Shown in pieces: positions 1 through 10,209 of a DNA stretch of 64,000 nucleotides; the stretch's first letter is position 1; every line of letters begins with the position of its first letter. This DNA comes from Muraenolepis orangiensis (Eukaryota > Chordata > Actinopteri > Gadiformes > Muraenolepididae). The DNA is taken from assembly GCA_027704905.1 (NCBI GenBank), contig CM051020.1:2829599-2893598 (forward strand), written 5' to 3'. The notes under the pieces were generated by a model, which did not search any database, was not told the DNA's origin, and worked only from the letters and a program-made list of their open reading frames with translations. The position numbers and the translations under genes are program-made.

Positions 1-1225
1 CTGTGGTCGAATGTATTAAGCATTTGTATTTTATTTAATTAGTTTAATTCAGAAGCATTTGTTAATGAGTCAGTTCGCGTCTTGCTGTCTGAGGAGAGAA
101 TAGTTGTATAGTTATAGTTATAGTTGTGTAGTTCTTGTATAGTTAGTATAGCATAGGTACATAGATTAAACTGTATATCGTATAGTAGTGTACATAGGAC
201 CCAGTACCTTTTTAATTTGTAAGCTTAACATTGTATTGCATTTATCTCAGGACTTGTATCAGGTCTATTTTATTATCTTCTATTTTGTTCTAATTACTTT
301 TGCACACTCGAATGTAAGACCATATTTAGGTATTATTTTTGATGGCACACTCTTCTAATATAAGACCATATTTTTTTCTTATGTTTATTTTCTACTAGGT
401 ATTACTGTGTTCATAATTGCTAATTGAAGCACCATATAATAAATGTTCTTTCACCATAAGTTTCAAGTTTGTTTATTATTTGTCACAAAATACAGAATAC
501 TTTATGATGAAATGCTTGTTTCTGTATGAGCCCCTGAGATTGTGCTACATACAGTAAAAATAAAGTAAGTAAAAAAAGAAATTAAGCAGTAAGTAAAGGA
601 ATGTTCAGTCAATATACATATATACAATACAGAGTACAATGAGTAACAGTGAGGTTTATATTTATATTATGTATAGTTTTTTATTTTTATTTCTTTAATT
701 CGCCCTCTCGGTCGTTTACATGGAGAAAACGACAATTTTTTTTTTTACCCCTGCGCCCCTCCTACTTCGGATGTCACCGGCCGCCACTGCCGTGAGGGCA
801 GACCAGCCGTCCAGGCAACACTCAGTCAGGCAGGCAAGACACTCGTAGCCATGGATGCAACACAAACGTAGAGGCAAAACAGCAGTCCTTCTTTATCACG
901 CTTCCAGCGCAGAGCCGATCAGGCCAAGTTCAGACAAACACAGCAGGAGAGCTTCATTTACAGCGGCAGCAGACATGGGCTGCAGGATCCCTGCAAGGGT
1001 CGGTGCCAGCGGAGAAAGCACGTCAGCGGAACCCGGAAGTGGCCTTCGTGCCAAAGAGCAAGAGGGAGCAAGAGCGACACTGACCCCTCTTTATAAAGGT
1101 TGCCCCGTGTGGATAGGGCTGAACAGTCTATCCTGCTACAATAAGTAGGCTATATTTTTCGTACATTTCAGGACAACTTTGGGAATTTAGTTAGTTTGTT
1201 ATGAGTTTTAAATAGATTTTGAAAG

Positions 1226-1227
<2 letters not shown>
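1..1227. other. AT-rich non-coding stretch, no gene seen
   Basis: No coding region with recognisable similarity is visible. The first 700 bases are AT-rich. At about 773-790 the sequence ends in CCGGCCGCCACTG, which resembles the right terminus of a small hAT-type element (terminal CAGTGGCGGC on the other strand), but no partner left end was found. The short open frame near 855-1148 has no features of a real protein. Confidence 0.5.

Positions 1228-1259
<32 letters not shown>
1228..1259. repeat. (GA)n microsatellite
   Basis: Uninterrupted AG dinucleotide run of about 30 bases. Confidence 0.9.
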
Positions 1260-1262
<3 letters not shown>

Positions 1263-1509
1263 TCACATTATATAATGACTGTGTGTGTATTTTTTTTGTT
1301 GTGTATTGTGTTTGTTTCCCGGGGAAAACACACGAGAAACACCGGCTGTTGTTATTAGTGATGGGAATTCCGGCTGTTTTGAGTGAGCCGGCTCATTTGG
1401 CTCGGCTCACCAAGAAGAGCCGGCTCTTTCGGCTCCCAAACGGCTGTTCTATTTTACCACATATACCTTTTGAAATATATATACATATACATATATATAC
1501 ATATACATG

Positions 1510-2275
1510 AAAGAGGTGGTGGTTCTTGATGTCCAGCAATCAGTGGTAAGGCAAACTGCAGTAGCTTCCTTAACCCTGGCCTGCAGTGAAGCACGTTCTC
1601 TATCATACAGTCTCGGAATGGTTTTTTGAGAGTGTTTTCCTGCTTGGAGGAACATTGGATTGAGAGCCTGTGTGAAGCTTCGGAATCCCTTGTCCTCCAC
1701 AATGGAAAATGGTTGGAAATCACTTGCAATCATTTTGGCCAATTCTTCATCCACTATGTTCTGTCTAGCTGGGGTCATTCATTGCCTTTGCCATTGATTG
1801 CATATAAATTGGCTTATTGAGGTCTGTGTCGCTGGTGGTTTTTGGGTACCTGATGCATGGGTGGTAGATCCTGTAGCTGCAGCAGCAACAGGTGGAGTAG
1901 ACCACTGGCAGAAGCAGGCAGTCTGACCTGCCTTTTTTCTTCCAACTGAACTGTTGGATGCACAGTTCTCAAGTGCCTGTGGAGGTAGTGGCGTTGCGCA
2001 ATATTTCGGGGCTCCCCCGCAGGTCGGACCATGGGGCCCCGCCCCCTCCCCTAAATCAATAAGAGTGACATGGGATAGACATCGCGTCCAACGGGGGGGG
2101 GGCCGTTACGAAATCTAAGAGGATAGCCTACAGTGGGGGTGGGGGCCTCCTAAGCTCCGGGGCTCCCCCGTTGCGGGGGCTGCGGGGGCCTCCGCTACGC
2201 CACTGTGTGGAGGTGGTTTGTGGACCCTGCTCTATATGAGAGCTTCATGTTGCAAATTCTGCATTCTGCCTTTGT
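1510..2275 (-). pseudogene. hAT transposase N-terminal remnant with BED zinc finger
   Basis: On the - strand a BED-type zinc finger can be read just right of the nested insertion (Cys-x2-Cys as CRIC near 2260). It continues left of the insertion with the His-x-x-x-x-His half (HLRTVH). A ZBED/Ac-like segment follows at about 1778-1520, with the phrase TTDCWTSR typical of the start of the hAT catalytic region. The frame is split by the 220-bp nested element and by further shifts, and nothing of the DDE/dimerisation C-terminus remains. The family call rests on motif recognition. No function is expected. Confidence 0.65.
1986..2205. mobile_element. Nested MITE-like element (hAT-type), 8-bp TSD
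   Basis: A 220-bp GC-rich insertion beginning TAGTGGCGTTG and ending CTACGCCACTG. It is flanked by an exact 8-bp duplication TGTGGAGG at 1978-1985 and 2206-2213. Removing the insert and one duplication restores the continuity of the host element's zinc-finger region. No coding capacity. GGGGCTCCCCCG occurs near both ends, in the same orientation. Confidence 0.8.
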
Positions 2276-2625
2276 GTTTGCACAATTGTTAAAATGCAGC
2301 CAAATGCTGCTTCTTTTCCTACTTTCACTCTAATCAATCTAATCTTATTTGCGCGACGCAAACTGACGTGTGAAGTGTCACCCCTCCCTCTGTTCAGCAA
2401 TCAGCACTGAGCACACGCCGCCCCTCCCTCCTTATCTATCCTCACGTGATGCACAGCATGACATGCAGTCATGGCAGTGACATTCAGTCGCTGCATGTAC
2501 GCGGAGCACCCGTAAAAAAAAAAATAACGGCTTGTTCGCGGGTGCGAGCCGGCTCCCGTCGTTCACTAAAAAGAGCCGGCTCTTTGAGCCTGCTCGTTCG
2601 CGACCGACACATCACTAGTTGTTAT

Positions 2626-2914
2626 GCCTGTGACGTTAAGTTGCTCCGTTTTCCGCTTGTAATTATTCCGTTACAAGCTTCAAAGTTGTATTTATCATCT
2701 GAATTTGCCGAAACAAGTTTAATATTCTGAAAGCCATGACTTTGTTTATTTGAAATCAGATGAAAACAAACTCTCACGGACCCTGCCGTGTTACTTATGA
2801 TTAATAGGCCTTACATTCATAATTTCAGCCGGAGGGAGGGGGGGCTGCACTGCGGAAGAGCAGAGTGCAAGTGAGAGCTCTCATCTTCCCACGTGTGCGT
2901 GCAAAACCACAAAC
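2626..2914. other. Non-coding sequence between two hAT remnants
   Basis: No gene or clear repeat end recognised. Probably 5' sequence of the hAT remnant that follows. Confidence 0.4.
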
Positions 2915-4438
2915 ATGGATCGGTGGCTAGCATCAGCTGGTCTGAAGAGAAAACATGTTAACGTTAATGAAGATCATGAGAGTGAGTCGGAGGCATCTAC
3001 AAGCCAGATTCCGCGAAAAAAAACAAAGAAAGTGAAGATTAAGCGAAAATACAATGTGAAATACTTAGAACTGGGATTTACGTACACAGGCACCGAAGAT
3101 GAGCCTTTGCCATTATGCGTTCTGTGCTACGAGACACTGGCTAACGAGAGCCTAAAACCAGCTAATCTTCGCGTCACCTTGAGGCAAAGCATGGAGAGTT
3201 GAAGTCCAAGCGAGTTGAGTTTTTTAAAAACAAGCTCCAAGAATTTCACAGTAGCAAGAACATCATGGAATCCACATCTACAGGTAGCAACAATGCTAAA
3301 GCAGTGGAAGTCTCATACAGATTGTCAAGAATTATCGCAAAAAATGGGAAAGCGCATACACTCGGTGAGGAGGTGGTGCTGCCATCAATTAAGGTGGCGG
3401 TGGGTGTTATGCTGGGTGAAAAGGCATGCAAGCAAATGGACTTGATTCCATTGTCAGACAGCACCGTACAGCGCAGAATTGAGGAAATGGCCAGCAATGT
3501 GAATGACCAGCTAATAGCGCGGATAAAAGCCAGTCGATTTTTTGAACTACAGTTGGATGAATCAACTGACATAGCTAACCTTGCCAACCTGCTCTCATAC
3601 GTAAGGTATGAACACAACGGAGAAATAGAGGAGGACTTTCTCTTTTGTAAATGTTTGCCAACACGCACAACTGCAGAGGCACTTTTTGACATGTTGAACA
3701 GTTTCATAACGGAACATAGGATTGATTGGTCAAAATGCGTGGGCATTAGCACAGACGGGGCAGCAGCCATGTTAGGCCGACACAGTGGGCTTGTTAAACG
3801 TGTACAAGCAGTGGCTCCACAAATCAATCCACTGCAGCATCCACAGGGAGGCTCTCGCAGCCAAAAAAATGCCTCCTGATCTCAAAACTGTTCTGGATGA
3901 AGCAGTACGAACGTTCAATCTTATCAAGGCCCGTCCACTGAATGCCCGGTTGTTTGCCGTTTTATGCGATGAGATGGGCAGTGATCACCGGCAATTACTT
4001 CTGCCCACCGAGGTCCGGTGGCTATCGAGAGGAAAGGTGCTCGCGCGGCTCTACGAGTTGCGCGATGAAGTGAGAATGTTTTTACTTGACTCAAAATTTG
4101 AACTTTCAGATCGCTTCAGTGATGCCCCGTGGCTTGCCAAGTTGGCATACCTGGCAGATATTTTTGAGCATTTGAATGGACTCAATCGGAGTCTTCAGGG
4201 GAAGTCAGTGACACTTTTTCACGTGCAAGACAAAGTTGAAGCTACAATCAAGAAGATGGAGATGTGGGCCAGGCGCCTGGAGCAGTCAAACTATGACTCG
4301 TTTGCAAACCTATCCGATTTTTTGGACACCGCGGAAATGCAGCTTCCAAATAATATGAAAAATGATGTCAGGGAGCACTTGCACAGTTTGAAAACAAAAC
4401 TATCAGATAGGCTTCAATTTACTTTTGATTGTCTATAA
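2915..4438 (+). pseudogene. ZBED5/SCAND3-like hAT transposase, broken
   Basis: The frame starts at the ATG of MDRWLASAG and has a lysine-rich nuclear-localisation-like patch (near 3010-3050). A BED finger follows (Cys-x2-Cys as LCVLC). The reading then shifts frame just inside the finger at about 3165-3200, runs through a hAT catalytic segment (LDESTDIANLA and the GISTDGAAAM region near 3550-3775), shifts again at about 3820-3835 into SIHREALAAKKMP, and ends at a stop at 4436. The usual C-terminal dimerisation domain of the family is missing. Two frameshifts plus the truncation make this a dead copy. Similarity to domesticated ZBED5/FAM200-type proteins is from memory of the family. Confidence 0.8.
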
Positions 4439-4499
4439 TTAACTATAAAAAAATATCTGCGTTTTAACACTACGTTTATATGTACTTATTTTTACGGTT

Positions 4500-4576
4500 T
4501 GCATATGAGGTGGTCCGCGAAAATCCTTGATGATAAATAGTGGTCCGCAGAAACAAAAAGTTTGAGAAACCCTGCT
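4500..4576 (+). repeat. Right terminus of a hAT/Charlie-like element
   Basis: The sequence GGTCCGCAGAAACAAAAAG followed by TTTGAGAAACCCTG matches the general form of hAT 3' ends (complement of CAGNGGTTCTCAAACTTTTT). It lies about 60-140 bases after the broken transposase frame, so it is probably the same element's end. The matching left end was not found. Confidence 0.5.
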
Positions 4577-4754
4577 CTATGGCACATTGATGGAAATCAC
4601 AAGTTAATTCGGTCAGAGGCTTTGCAAAATATATTCCATATATCATAACTAGTTTATATATGTGTCTGTGTGTATATTATAAGTAGTTCATTTGGAATAA
4701 TACTGACATTTAACCGTTTCATTGAACTGTTTTTGAGAATTGTTCATCCATCCT

Positions 4755-5545
4755 GAATTGATGGATACAGCAGAAACATGATGTTCCTCACTGCAAGTGA
4801 CAACAATAGAGCCTCCAGTGTTCTCACAGCCTTTCTCTGAGCTGTGATTCCAATAAGGGTCCGTAGTGGTGAAGGTGGGCAGAAGGTCGATGTGGCCCGC
4901 TTCATGATCCAGCATCCCCAACGAGGATCAGGTATGAAGGCAATTTTTAGTCATTTTGAGTTCTGTAGTCAGTGATGCACATTGTTCCAGGACACACGCA
5001 TACGCTAATTGTTGTCTTATTTCTAAATAACATAATGTGTATTTCTTTTGTCATTTATTTTTTTTCTATCTCAGAAAGTTTCATAACAGGACGCAGCGTC
5101 CATAATCAGAGGATTGAAAGGCTATGGAGAGATGTTTGGTGCTGTGACCGTGAACTACCATACAGCATTCCAGCATCTTTCTGATACTACTGCTTTTAAC
5201 CCTGACAATGAGCTTGACCTGATTTGTCTGCATTATGTGATGCTGCCCCCAATTAACAGACATTTGCAGCTTTGGGAACAAGCATGGGATCGCCACTCCC
5301 TTTCAACAGAGCAAGGAAGGTCACCCAACCAACTTTGGATTGCGGGGCAATAAATGGGCAACAATCCAATCTCTGACCCCATGAATGAGCAGGTATGCGT
5401 AAGAATTGTCTTCACTTTCAAGAACAAATGTAATCATGTCATTATCTTACTATATGTCTATATGTCATATAGGGTGATCTGAAAGACTATGGCATTGACT
5501 GGGAGGAACCAACCCCAGTGGATCCAGAAGGGATAGTGTTTGGGG
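4755..5545 (+). pseudogene. Integrase-core-domain protein gene remnant, truncated by a LINE
   Basis: Three exon-like blocks on the + strand resemble the integrase-core proteins common in fish. Block 1 (about 4757-4934) reads IDGYSRNMMFLTASDNN and later VDVARFMIQHP, with an internal TGA, ending at a GT donor. Block 2 (about 5074-5392, after a TCAG acceptor) has NQRIERLWRDV, a 1-base frameshift at about 5130, then LDLICLHYVMLPP and PNQLWIAG, an in-frame TAA near 5351, and a donor at about 5393. Block 3 (about 5474-5543) reads GIDWEEPTPVDPEG and is cut off abruptly by a LINE fragment. Several disabling changes show it is not functional. Confidence 0.7.
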
Positions 5546-5910
5546 CAATGTCTTTATGATGCGTTTGGCCTTGGCCACGCACCGCTGGTTGTATATATCC
5601 AGGAGGGAGGGGAGCTCACCTCCAACCATATACTGGGCCGTCCGCACCACCCTTTGAAGCGCTCTGCGCTAGAGTGCGGTGCAGTTCCCGTACCGGGCGG
5701 TGATCCACCCTGTAAGAACACTCTCGATGGTGCCATTATAGAATGTTCTCAGGATGCGGGGGCCCATGCTGAATTTCCTCAGACACCTAGGCGTTGTTGG
5801 GCCCTTTTCACCACGTGTGTGATGTGCGTGGACCATGTGAGGTCCTCGGAGATGTGTGCGCCGAGGAACTTGAAGCCGCTGACCCTCTCTACTGCAACAC
5901 CGTCGATGGA
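5546..5910 (-). mobile_element. LINE (Rex/L2-like) RT C-terminal fragment
   Basis: Nearly the same sequence occurs at 24628-24990 and in part at 37937-38095. On the - strand it encodes the segment after the reverse transcriptase palm (RRALQRVV, VGGELPSLLDIYNQRC, KAKRIIKTLP). It is truncated at both ends and abuts the integrase-core remnant. Confidence 0.75.
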
Positions 5911-6275
5911 GATAGGGCCGTGTGTGTGTGTGTTTGCAACGTCATTTCAAAATGGGACCCAGATATTATGAACAGGGGATACAGGGGATACACCTCAAGG
6001 CCTTGTTGCCTTGCATTGTGCGCTGTAGTGCAAGTTTGCTTTTCCTTCAGAACTTATCACTGCATTATTCACAGTTCTGATCTGTCTGTCAAGGGGGCGG
6101 GGCCAGGGCCAGAGTGTGTCGGATGTGAGGAAGTGTCTTCAGCCGGTCAAGAGAGAGAAACATCATGCACTGTGACCTTAAACTGGTAGGAGTAACATGG
6201 TCATGTCCGACCAGAGCAAAAGTTATTTATCTCCCCGGCTTTGGTCTTCCACAGGCTACACGCGGGAGACCCAGG
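5911..6275. other. Non-coding flank of the LTR element
   Basis: No gene seen. Contains a short GT run (about 5919-5933) and a small direct duplication of CAGGGGATA near 5963-5980. The final four bases (CAGG, 6272-6275) are the left target-site duplication of the LTR element. Confidence 0.5.
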
Positions 6276-7485
6276 TGTAACCCAGGTCATGTAGACTGGT
6301 TACTGATGGATAGATGAGGATGTTCTGTCGGGTAATGTCACTGGTGAAAAGGAGGAGCAAGTCTGCCTAGCTTGACTGCTGCTGACTAGTGGCCAGCCAA
6401 TGATACAAAGATCTGTGAATTCCCCCAATCAGACGGCACCCCTCTATTACTTGCCCCGCCCCTTCTCTGTCTCTGCCACTGCTCTGCTGTGAACCCCCAC
6501 TCACACAGAACCAACCTGCGCTGAAGGAGAGAGACCTAGTCACAGAGCACAGGCAAATGAATAAGTTTGAATCTAAAAGTGGATATAGTGGACAGTGCGC
6601 ACGCCTTGCCCATCATCTCGGTGTTGCCAGAGGGCTGAGAGTTGTTTCGAACAACATTGCTGAGTGTGCTGGGTGTGTGCTGCCTCTGTACTGCATCACC
6701 AGTCCTGGTGATTACAGGATAACTTTATTTGGATGCCATTGGTCAGGTTTTTTGGATGAGGCCAGAGTCTGGGTCTACCAGGGATGGCGAGCTGCTGAAG
6801 GAGATTACATGCGAAGACCATCTTGGGATTTTCCTTGGCGACTCACTCTGCACTGAATCTGTGGTTCTGCCAGTGTGGTGGATGGAACTGATCTTGACAA
6901 GGAACTCGGAACTCTGCACGGTATCCATCCCATAGTACTGCACTCCACAGTGTAGTTGGACTGTCAGTTGACTCACTCACATACATCCATCTGTGGTTCA
7001 TGTTGGGTTTATTGACTGGGGATTGATGTGTTATTGTGGATTGACTGATTGTGATTTCATGCTGTATTGGGATTAATATTCATACTTACCATACAGTTAA
7101 AAAAATATATTTACCAGGGTGCACCCATAGTTTAGAACCCGTAGGATTCAAATCCTAAACTTAAAGGTTGTTCCAAAACATTTAAAGGGTTTAAGAAAAG
7201 TGAAATTTATGTCAAGTGGTGACTACAAGTCACATTTGTTTTTTTACTGAGCTCATTGTATTTTGTCTATGTCTGTTATATGTGTATTTTGGTACCATTC
7301 CCTTTATTTCTATTTTTCTGAATACAAGCCGGCGCTTCTTTAATTCCTACATACCTGTCTTGTCTCATCATTGGGTTACTCTTAAATGCTCCAGTAGCTG
7401 AACCTTAACGATTACTAGCCCAGGATTAATACCTTATATGGTAGTGGTCATAAGTCCATTACACACAGGTGATACACGTGTTACA
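6276..7485 (+). repeat. 5' LTR (1210 bp)
   Basis: Begins TGTAACCCAGG and ends CACGTGTTACA, with a 6-bp terminal inverted repeat. It is the same length as the copy at 13177-14386. Differences lie at about 6434, 6445, 7189, 7283, 7330 and 7399. Short open frames inside it (for example near 6557-6856) occur identically in both LTRs and have no coding features. Confidence 0.93.
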
Positions 7486-7615
7486 TAAAATATGGCGAGC
7501 TAGCCAGGAGCATTGTGGGTAATTAATGACTAAACGAGATAACAGGTATTGATAAAAAAAAATATATATATATATATATACAAATAACTTGAAGTTAATT
7601 TGAAGCCCGGTCAAA
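7486..7615 (+). promoter_or_regulatory. Leader with possible primer-binding site
   Basis: TGGCGAGCTAGCC starts at 7493, seven bases after the LTR. It begins with the TGG expected opposite a tRNA 3' CCA end, but I could not match it to a particular tRNA. A short TA run lies at about 7563-7580. No other feature is seen in this leader. Confidence 0.3.
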
Positions 7616-9341
7616 ATGGAAATAGTTATGAGTGAACAGGTCAAAATCCCTAACTCAGTCATAGTTAGTGGTGTAGAATTTGATGAGGAAATCACTGAAC
7701 ACTTAAAAACTCATAGCAAAATTAACCGTATACTATACCAGTGAAGATGATGAATCTCCATTTTATGGGCAGTCCTTGTTACCCCTTACTTATGACAGCC
7801 CCAGCAGAGCAGATGTCACGTACAAAGTGAAGGCCTTAGCTTCCGTGTACACTCCCACAGCAAGCAGTAGCGCCACCTGTACTTACCTTGAAGAGCTGCA
7901 AACCATAGCTAAGCTAAGCGGGAAATCCTTTGAAGAACTGCTACGAGGAGAGCTTGCTAAACTTACCACATCTGCTGCTTCACCTCTGAGTAACAGTGAA
8001 GACGGAGCAAGTGAATTTCCAGGGCCAGGCCCAAGACAGACCCCAGTTGACTGGACCCTCGCGCCGCCACTGGCTGCCACATTCCAACCAATCCTTGAGT
8101 CGACGAGTTCAGTTGATCTAACTTCCACACTTGGTGCAAGTTCTCAACCCAGGGTCACCTTCGATCTGACATCAGTTCCACCACCCACTATGAAACCTCA
8201 GCCACCTGCTTTACCGATTCAACTTCAAAACCTGACCAATGACAACACATCACCTGTCCAAGCACAGGTTGGATCAAAAACATTTCCACACCTCAGTGTA
8301 ACTGACGTGAACCCTCCTGACATACAGAGGGTCGTCATTGAACACATTGTGAGAAGCCAAGAAGCTGCATCGCATCATCTTGCTCCTTCACGTCTCAGAG
8401 CCTTTTCAGGCAGATCTCCCCGTCCAGCCAACGAGGTTGACTATGACACATGGCGTACCAATGTCGAACTGATGATGAATGACCCTGCTATCTCAGACCT
8501 GCACCGGTCTAGGAGAATCCTTGACAGTCTTCTGCCACCAGCTACTGAAGTCACTAAGCACTTGGGTCCACAAGCATCCCCCGCAGCTTATCTTGAGCTG
8601 CTAGATTCTGCTTATGGCACAGTAGAAGATGGAGATGAGCTCTTTGCCAAGTTCCTGACTACGTTCCAAGACCCAAATGAAAAGCCTTCCAGCTACTTAC
8701 ACAGGTTGCAGGTAGTTTTGGGTTCAGCAGTGAGAAGAGGTGGCGTATCTGCCAGCGAAGTCAACCGACATCTCCTCAACCAGTTCTGTCGAAATTGCTG
8801 GGACAATGCACTTCTAATTGACCTCCAGCTGAAGCACAGAAAGAACAATCCCCCTTCATTTGCAGAGTTGCTGTTGCTCCTTCGCACAGAAGAGGATAAA
8901 CATGCTGCAAAAGTAACTCGCATGAAGCAACACCTTGGTGCCTCCAAGCAACGTGTCACGTCACATCTACAGAGTGCATGTGCCTATACTGATTCAAATG
9001 AGACTGAACAGTTGAAGAAGCAAGTCGCTGCTCTTCAAAGTCAACTCACAAACTTGAAGAAAGCTAAGACTGAAAAGGACAAATCAGCTAATCCCAAAGT
9101 AGCTACAGACTACAAAGCCAAGAGTCAAAAGCATGAGAAGCAGCTAACCTCAAGCCGTAATTCAAGCAAACCCCGGCCTTGGTACTGCTTCCGGTGCGGT
9201 GAAGATGGGCATATTAAACCATCGTGTGAGAATGAGCCAAACCCTTCACTTGTCGCAGCCAAGAGGAAGCTACTGAACGACAGACAACTTCAGTGGGAAG
9301 CTCAACCCGCTTCATCAGATGAGGATCAGTTAAACAACTAG
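7616..9341 (+). pseudogene. gag: gag of the LTR element (PNMA-like capsid, zinc knuckle)
   Basis: The frame opens at ATG 7616 but runs into TGA at 7742. The long frame (open across 7776-9341, about 520 residues) is offset by one base, so a small indel near 7730 breaks the start. Visible parts are a Ser/Thr/Pro-rich linker, an alpha-helical capsid-like region (about 8390-8950: RLRAFSGRSPRP, YDTWRTNVELMM, LDSAYGTVEDGDELF) like that of PNMA/Arc-type gags, a coiled-coil-like Gln/Lys-rich stretch (9000-9080), and one CCHC zinc knuckle (WYCFRCGEDGHIKPSC, about 9181-9228). It ends TAG at 9339-9341, two codons after a -1 slippery site. It would form the capsid particle and bind RNA. Confidence 0.82.
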
Positions 9342-10180
9342 CAGCCCCTGTTGAGGGACAAATAGGAGCTGCAAGTAATGAGACCCGTCCCACTGTAACC
9401 AAACAGAGAGCCTCACTGAAATGTGCCCATACTAAAGACAAACCCATGAAACTTCCCAGAGGTTTAGTTGGAACAAAGTATACGGCCCAAGTCACCATTG
9501 CAGACCAAGAAGTGAACTGTCTTTTAGACACAGGGTCTCAAGTTACTACAGTCCCCCTGTCGTTCTATGAGCAACACTTATCGAGTCAAGCCATTAAGTC
9601 CTTAAACAACCTACTCGGGGTAGAAGGAGCTAATGGACAAGAAGTCCCTTACCTGGGATACGTTGAACTGAGCATAACCTTTCCTAAGGAGTTTGTAGGG
9701 GTTGATACAGAAGTGCCAACGTTAGCATTGGTTGTTCCCCATCTCCGTGCTGAAGAACAAGTACTAATTGGCACCAACACCCTTGATGTCCTCTACACGG
9801 ATTATGCTCAGAAGACACCTGCCCTACCCCAGCCTACCTCATTTGGCTATCGTGCAGTTTTAAATCTTCTACAGCTCAGACAACAGCAAGCTGAAGATGG
9901 TAATTTGGGATGGGTGAAACTACAAGGAAACATACCAGAAGTTGTTCCAGCCGGCCACCAAGTAGTTCTCAACGGATGTATCAGTGTGCGTGGGTCCCAC
10001 ACTGACAAATGGGCCATCCTTGAACCCCCTTCAATGTCCTCCTTGCCAGGCGGCCTACTTGTTTCCAGCTGCCTGTTCTCCGTCCCAACTGCCAGACACC
10101 ACACCCAGCTGCCTGTGGTGATAAAAAACCAGTCAGGGCATGACATTACCATCCCCCAAGAACGGTGCTGGCTGAAGTAA
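9323..10180 (+). pseudogene. pro: Retroviral-type aspartic protease of the LTR element
   Basis: The frame is open from 9323 in the -1 phase relative to gag, and the first ATG is at 9446. The active-site motif is LLDTGSQVT (about 9522-9548), the DTG/S signature of single-domain retropepsins that cut the Gag-Pol polyprotein. A flap-like region and an LIGTNTLDVLY segment follow (about 9766-9795). The frame stops at TAA 10178. The neighbouring +2 frame is open from 10144 to 10206 and then hits TAA at 10207, so a single-base indel near 10160 and a nonsense change probably disconnect protease from pol. The domain itself looks intact. Confidence 0.75.
9329..9372 (+). promoter_or_regulatory. -1 ribosomal frameshift signal, gag to pro
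   Basis: Slippery heptamer GTTAAAC at 9329-9335, in the right phase (gag codons TTA, AAC), two codons before the gag stop at 9339. A 5-base spacer follows, then a hairpin: GCAGC (9341-9345) pairs with GCTGC (9368-9372), and CCCT (9346-9349) pairs with AGGG (9354-9357) around a GTTG loop. The -1 frame is open from 9323 straight into the protease. Confidence 0.7.
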
Positions 10181-10209
10181 ATGCTGTTCAGCAAGTAATA
10201 CAAAAATAA

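Larger units (their letters stand above)
1356..2617 (-). mobile_element. hAT DNA transposon (internally deleted), 8-bp TSD
   Basis: The element starts TAGTGATGGG and ends ACACATCACTA, giving short terminal inverted repeats (TAGTGATG/CATCACTA). It is flanked by a perfect 8-bp direct repeat GTTGTTAT at 1348-1355 and 2618-2625, the target-site duplication size of the hAT superfamily. Subterminal regions carry GAGCCGGCTC-type repeats on both sides. Inside, the - strand keeps only the N-terminal part of a transposase gene, so the copy is non-autonomous. A second element is nested at 1986-2205. Confidence 0.85.

Noticed and set aside
6557..7401. Short open frames in the 5' LTR, repeated in the 3' LTR
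   Set aside because: Identical in both LTRs only because the LTRs are; no domain or conserved feature visible.
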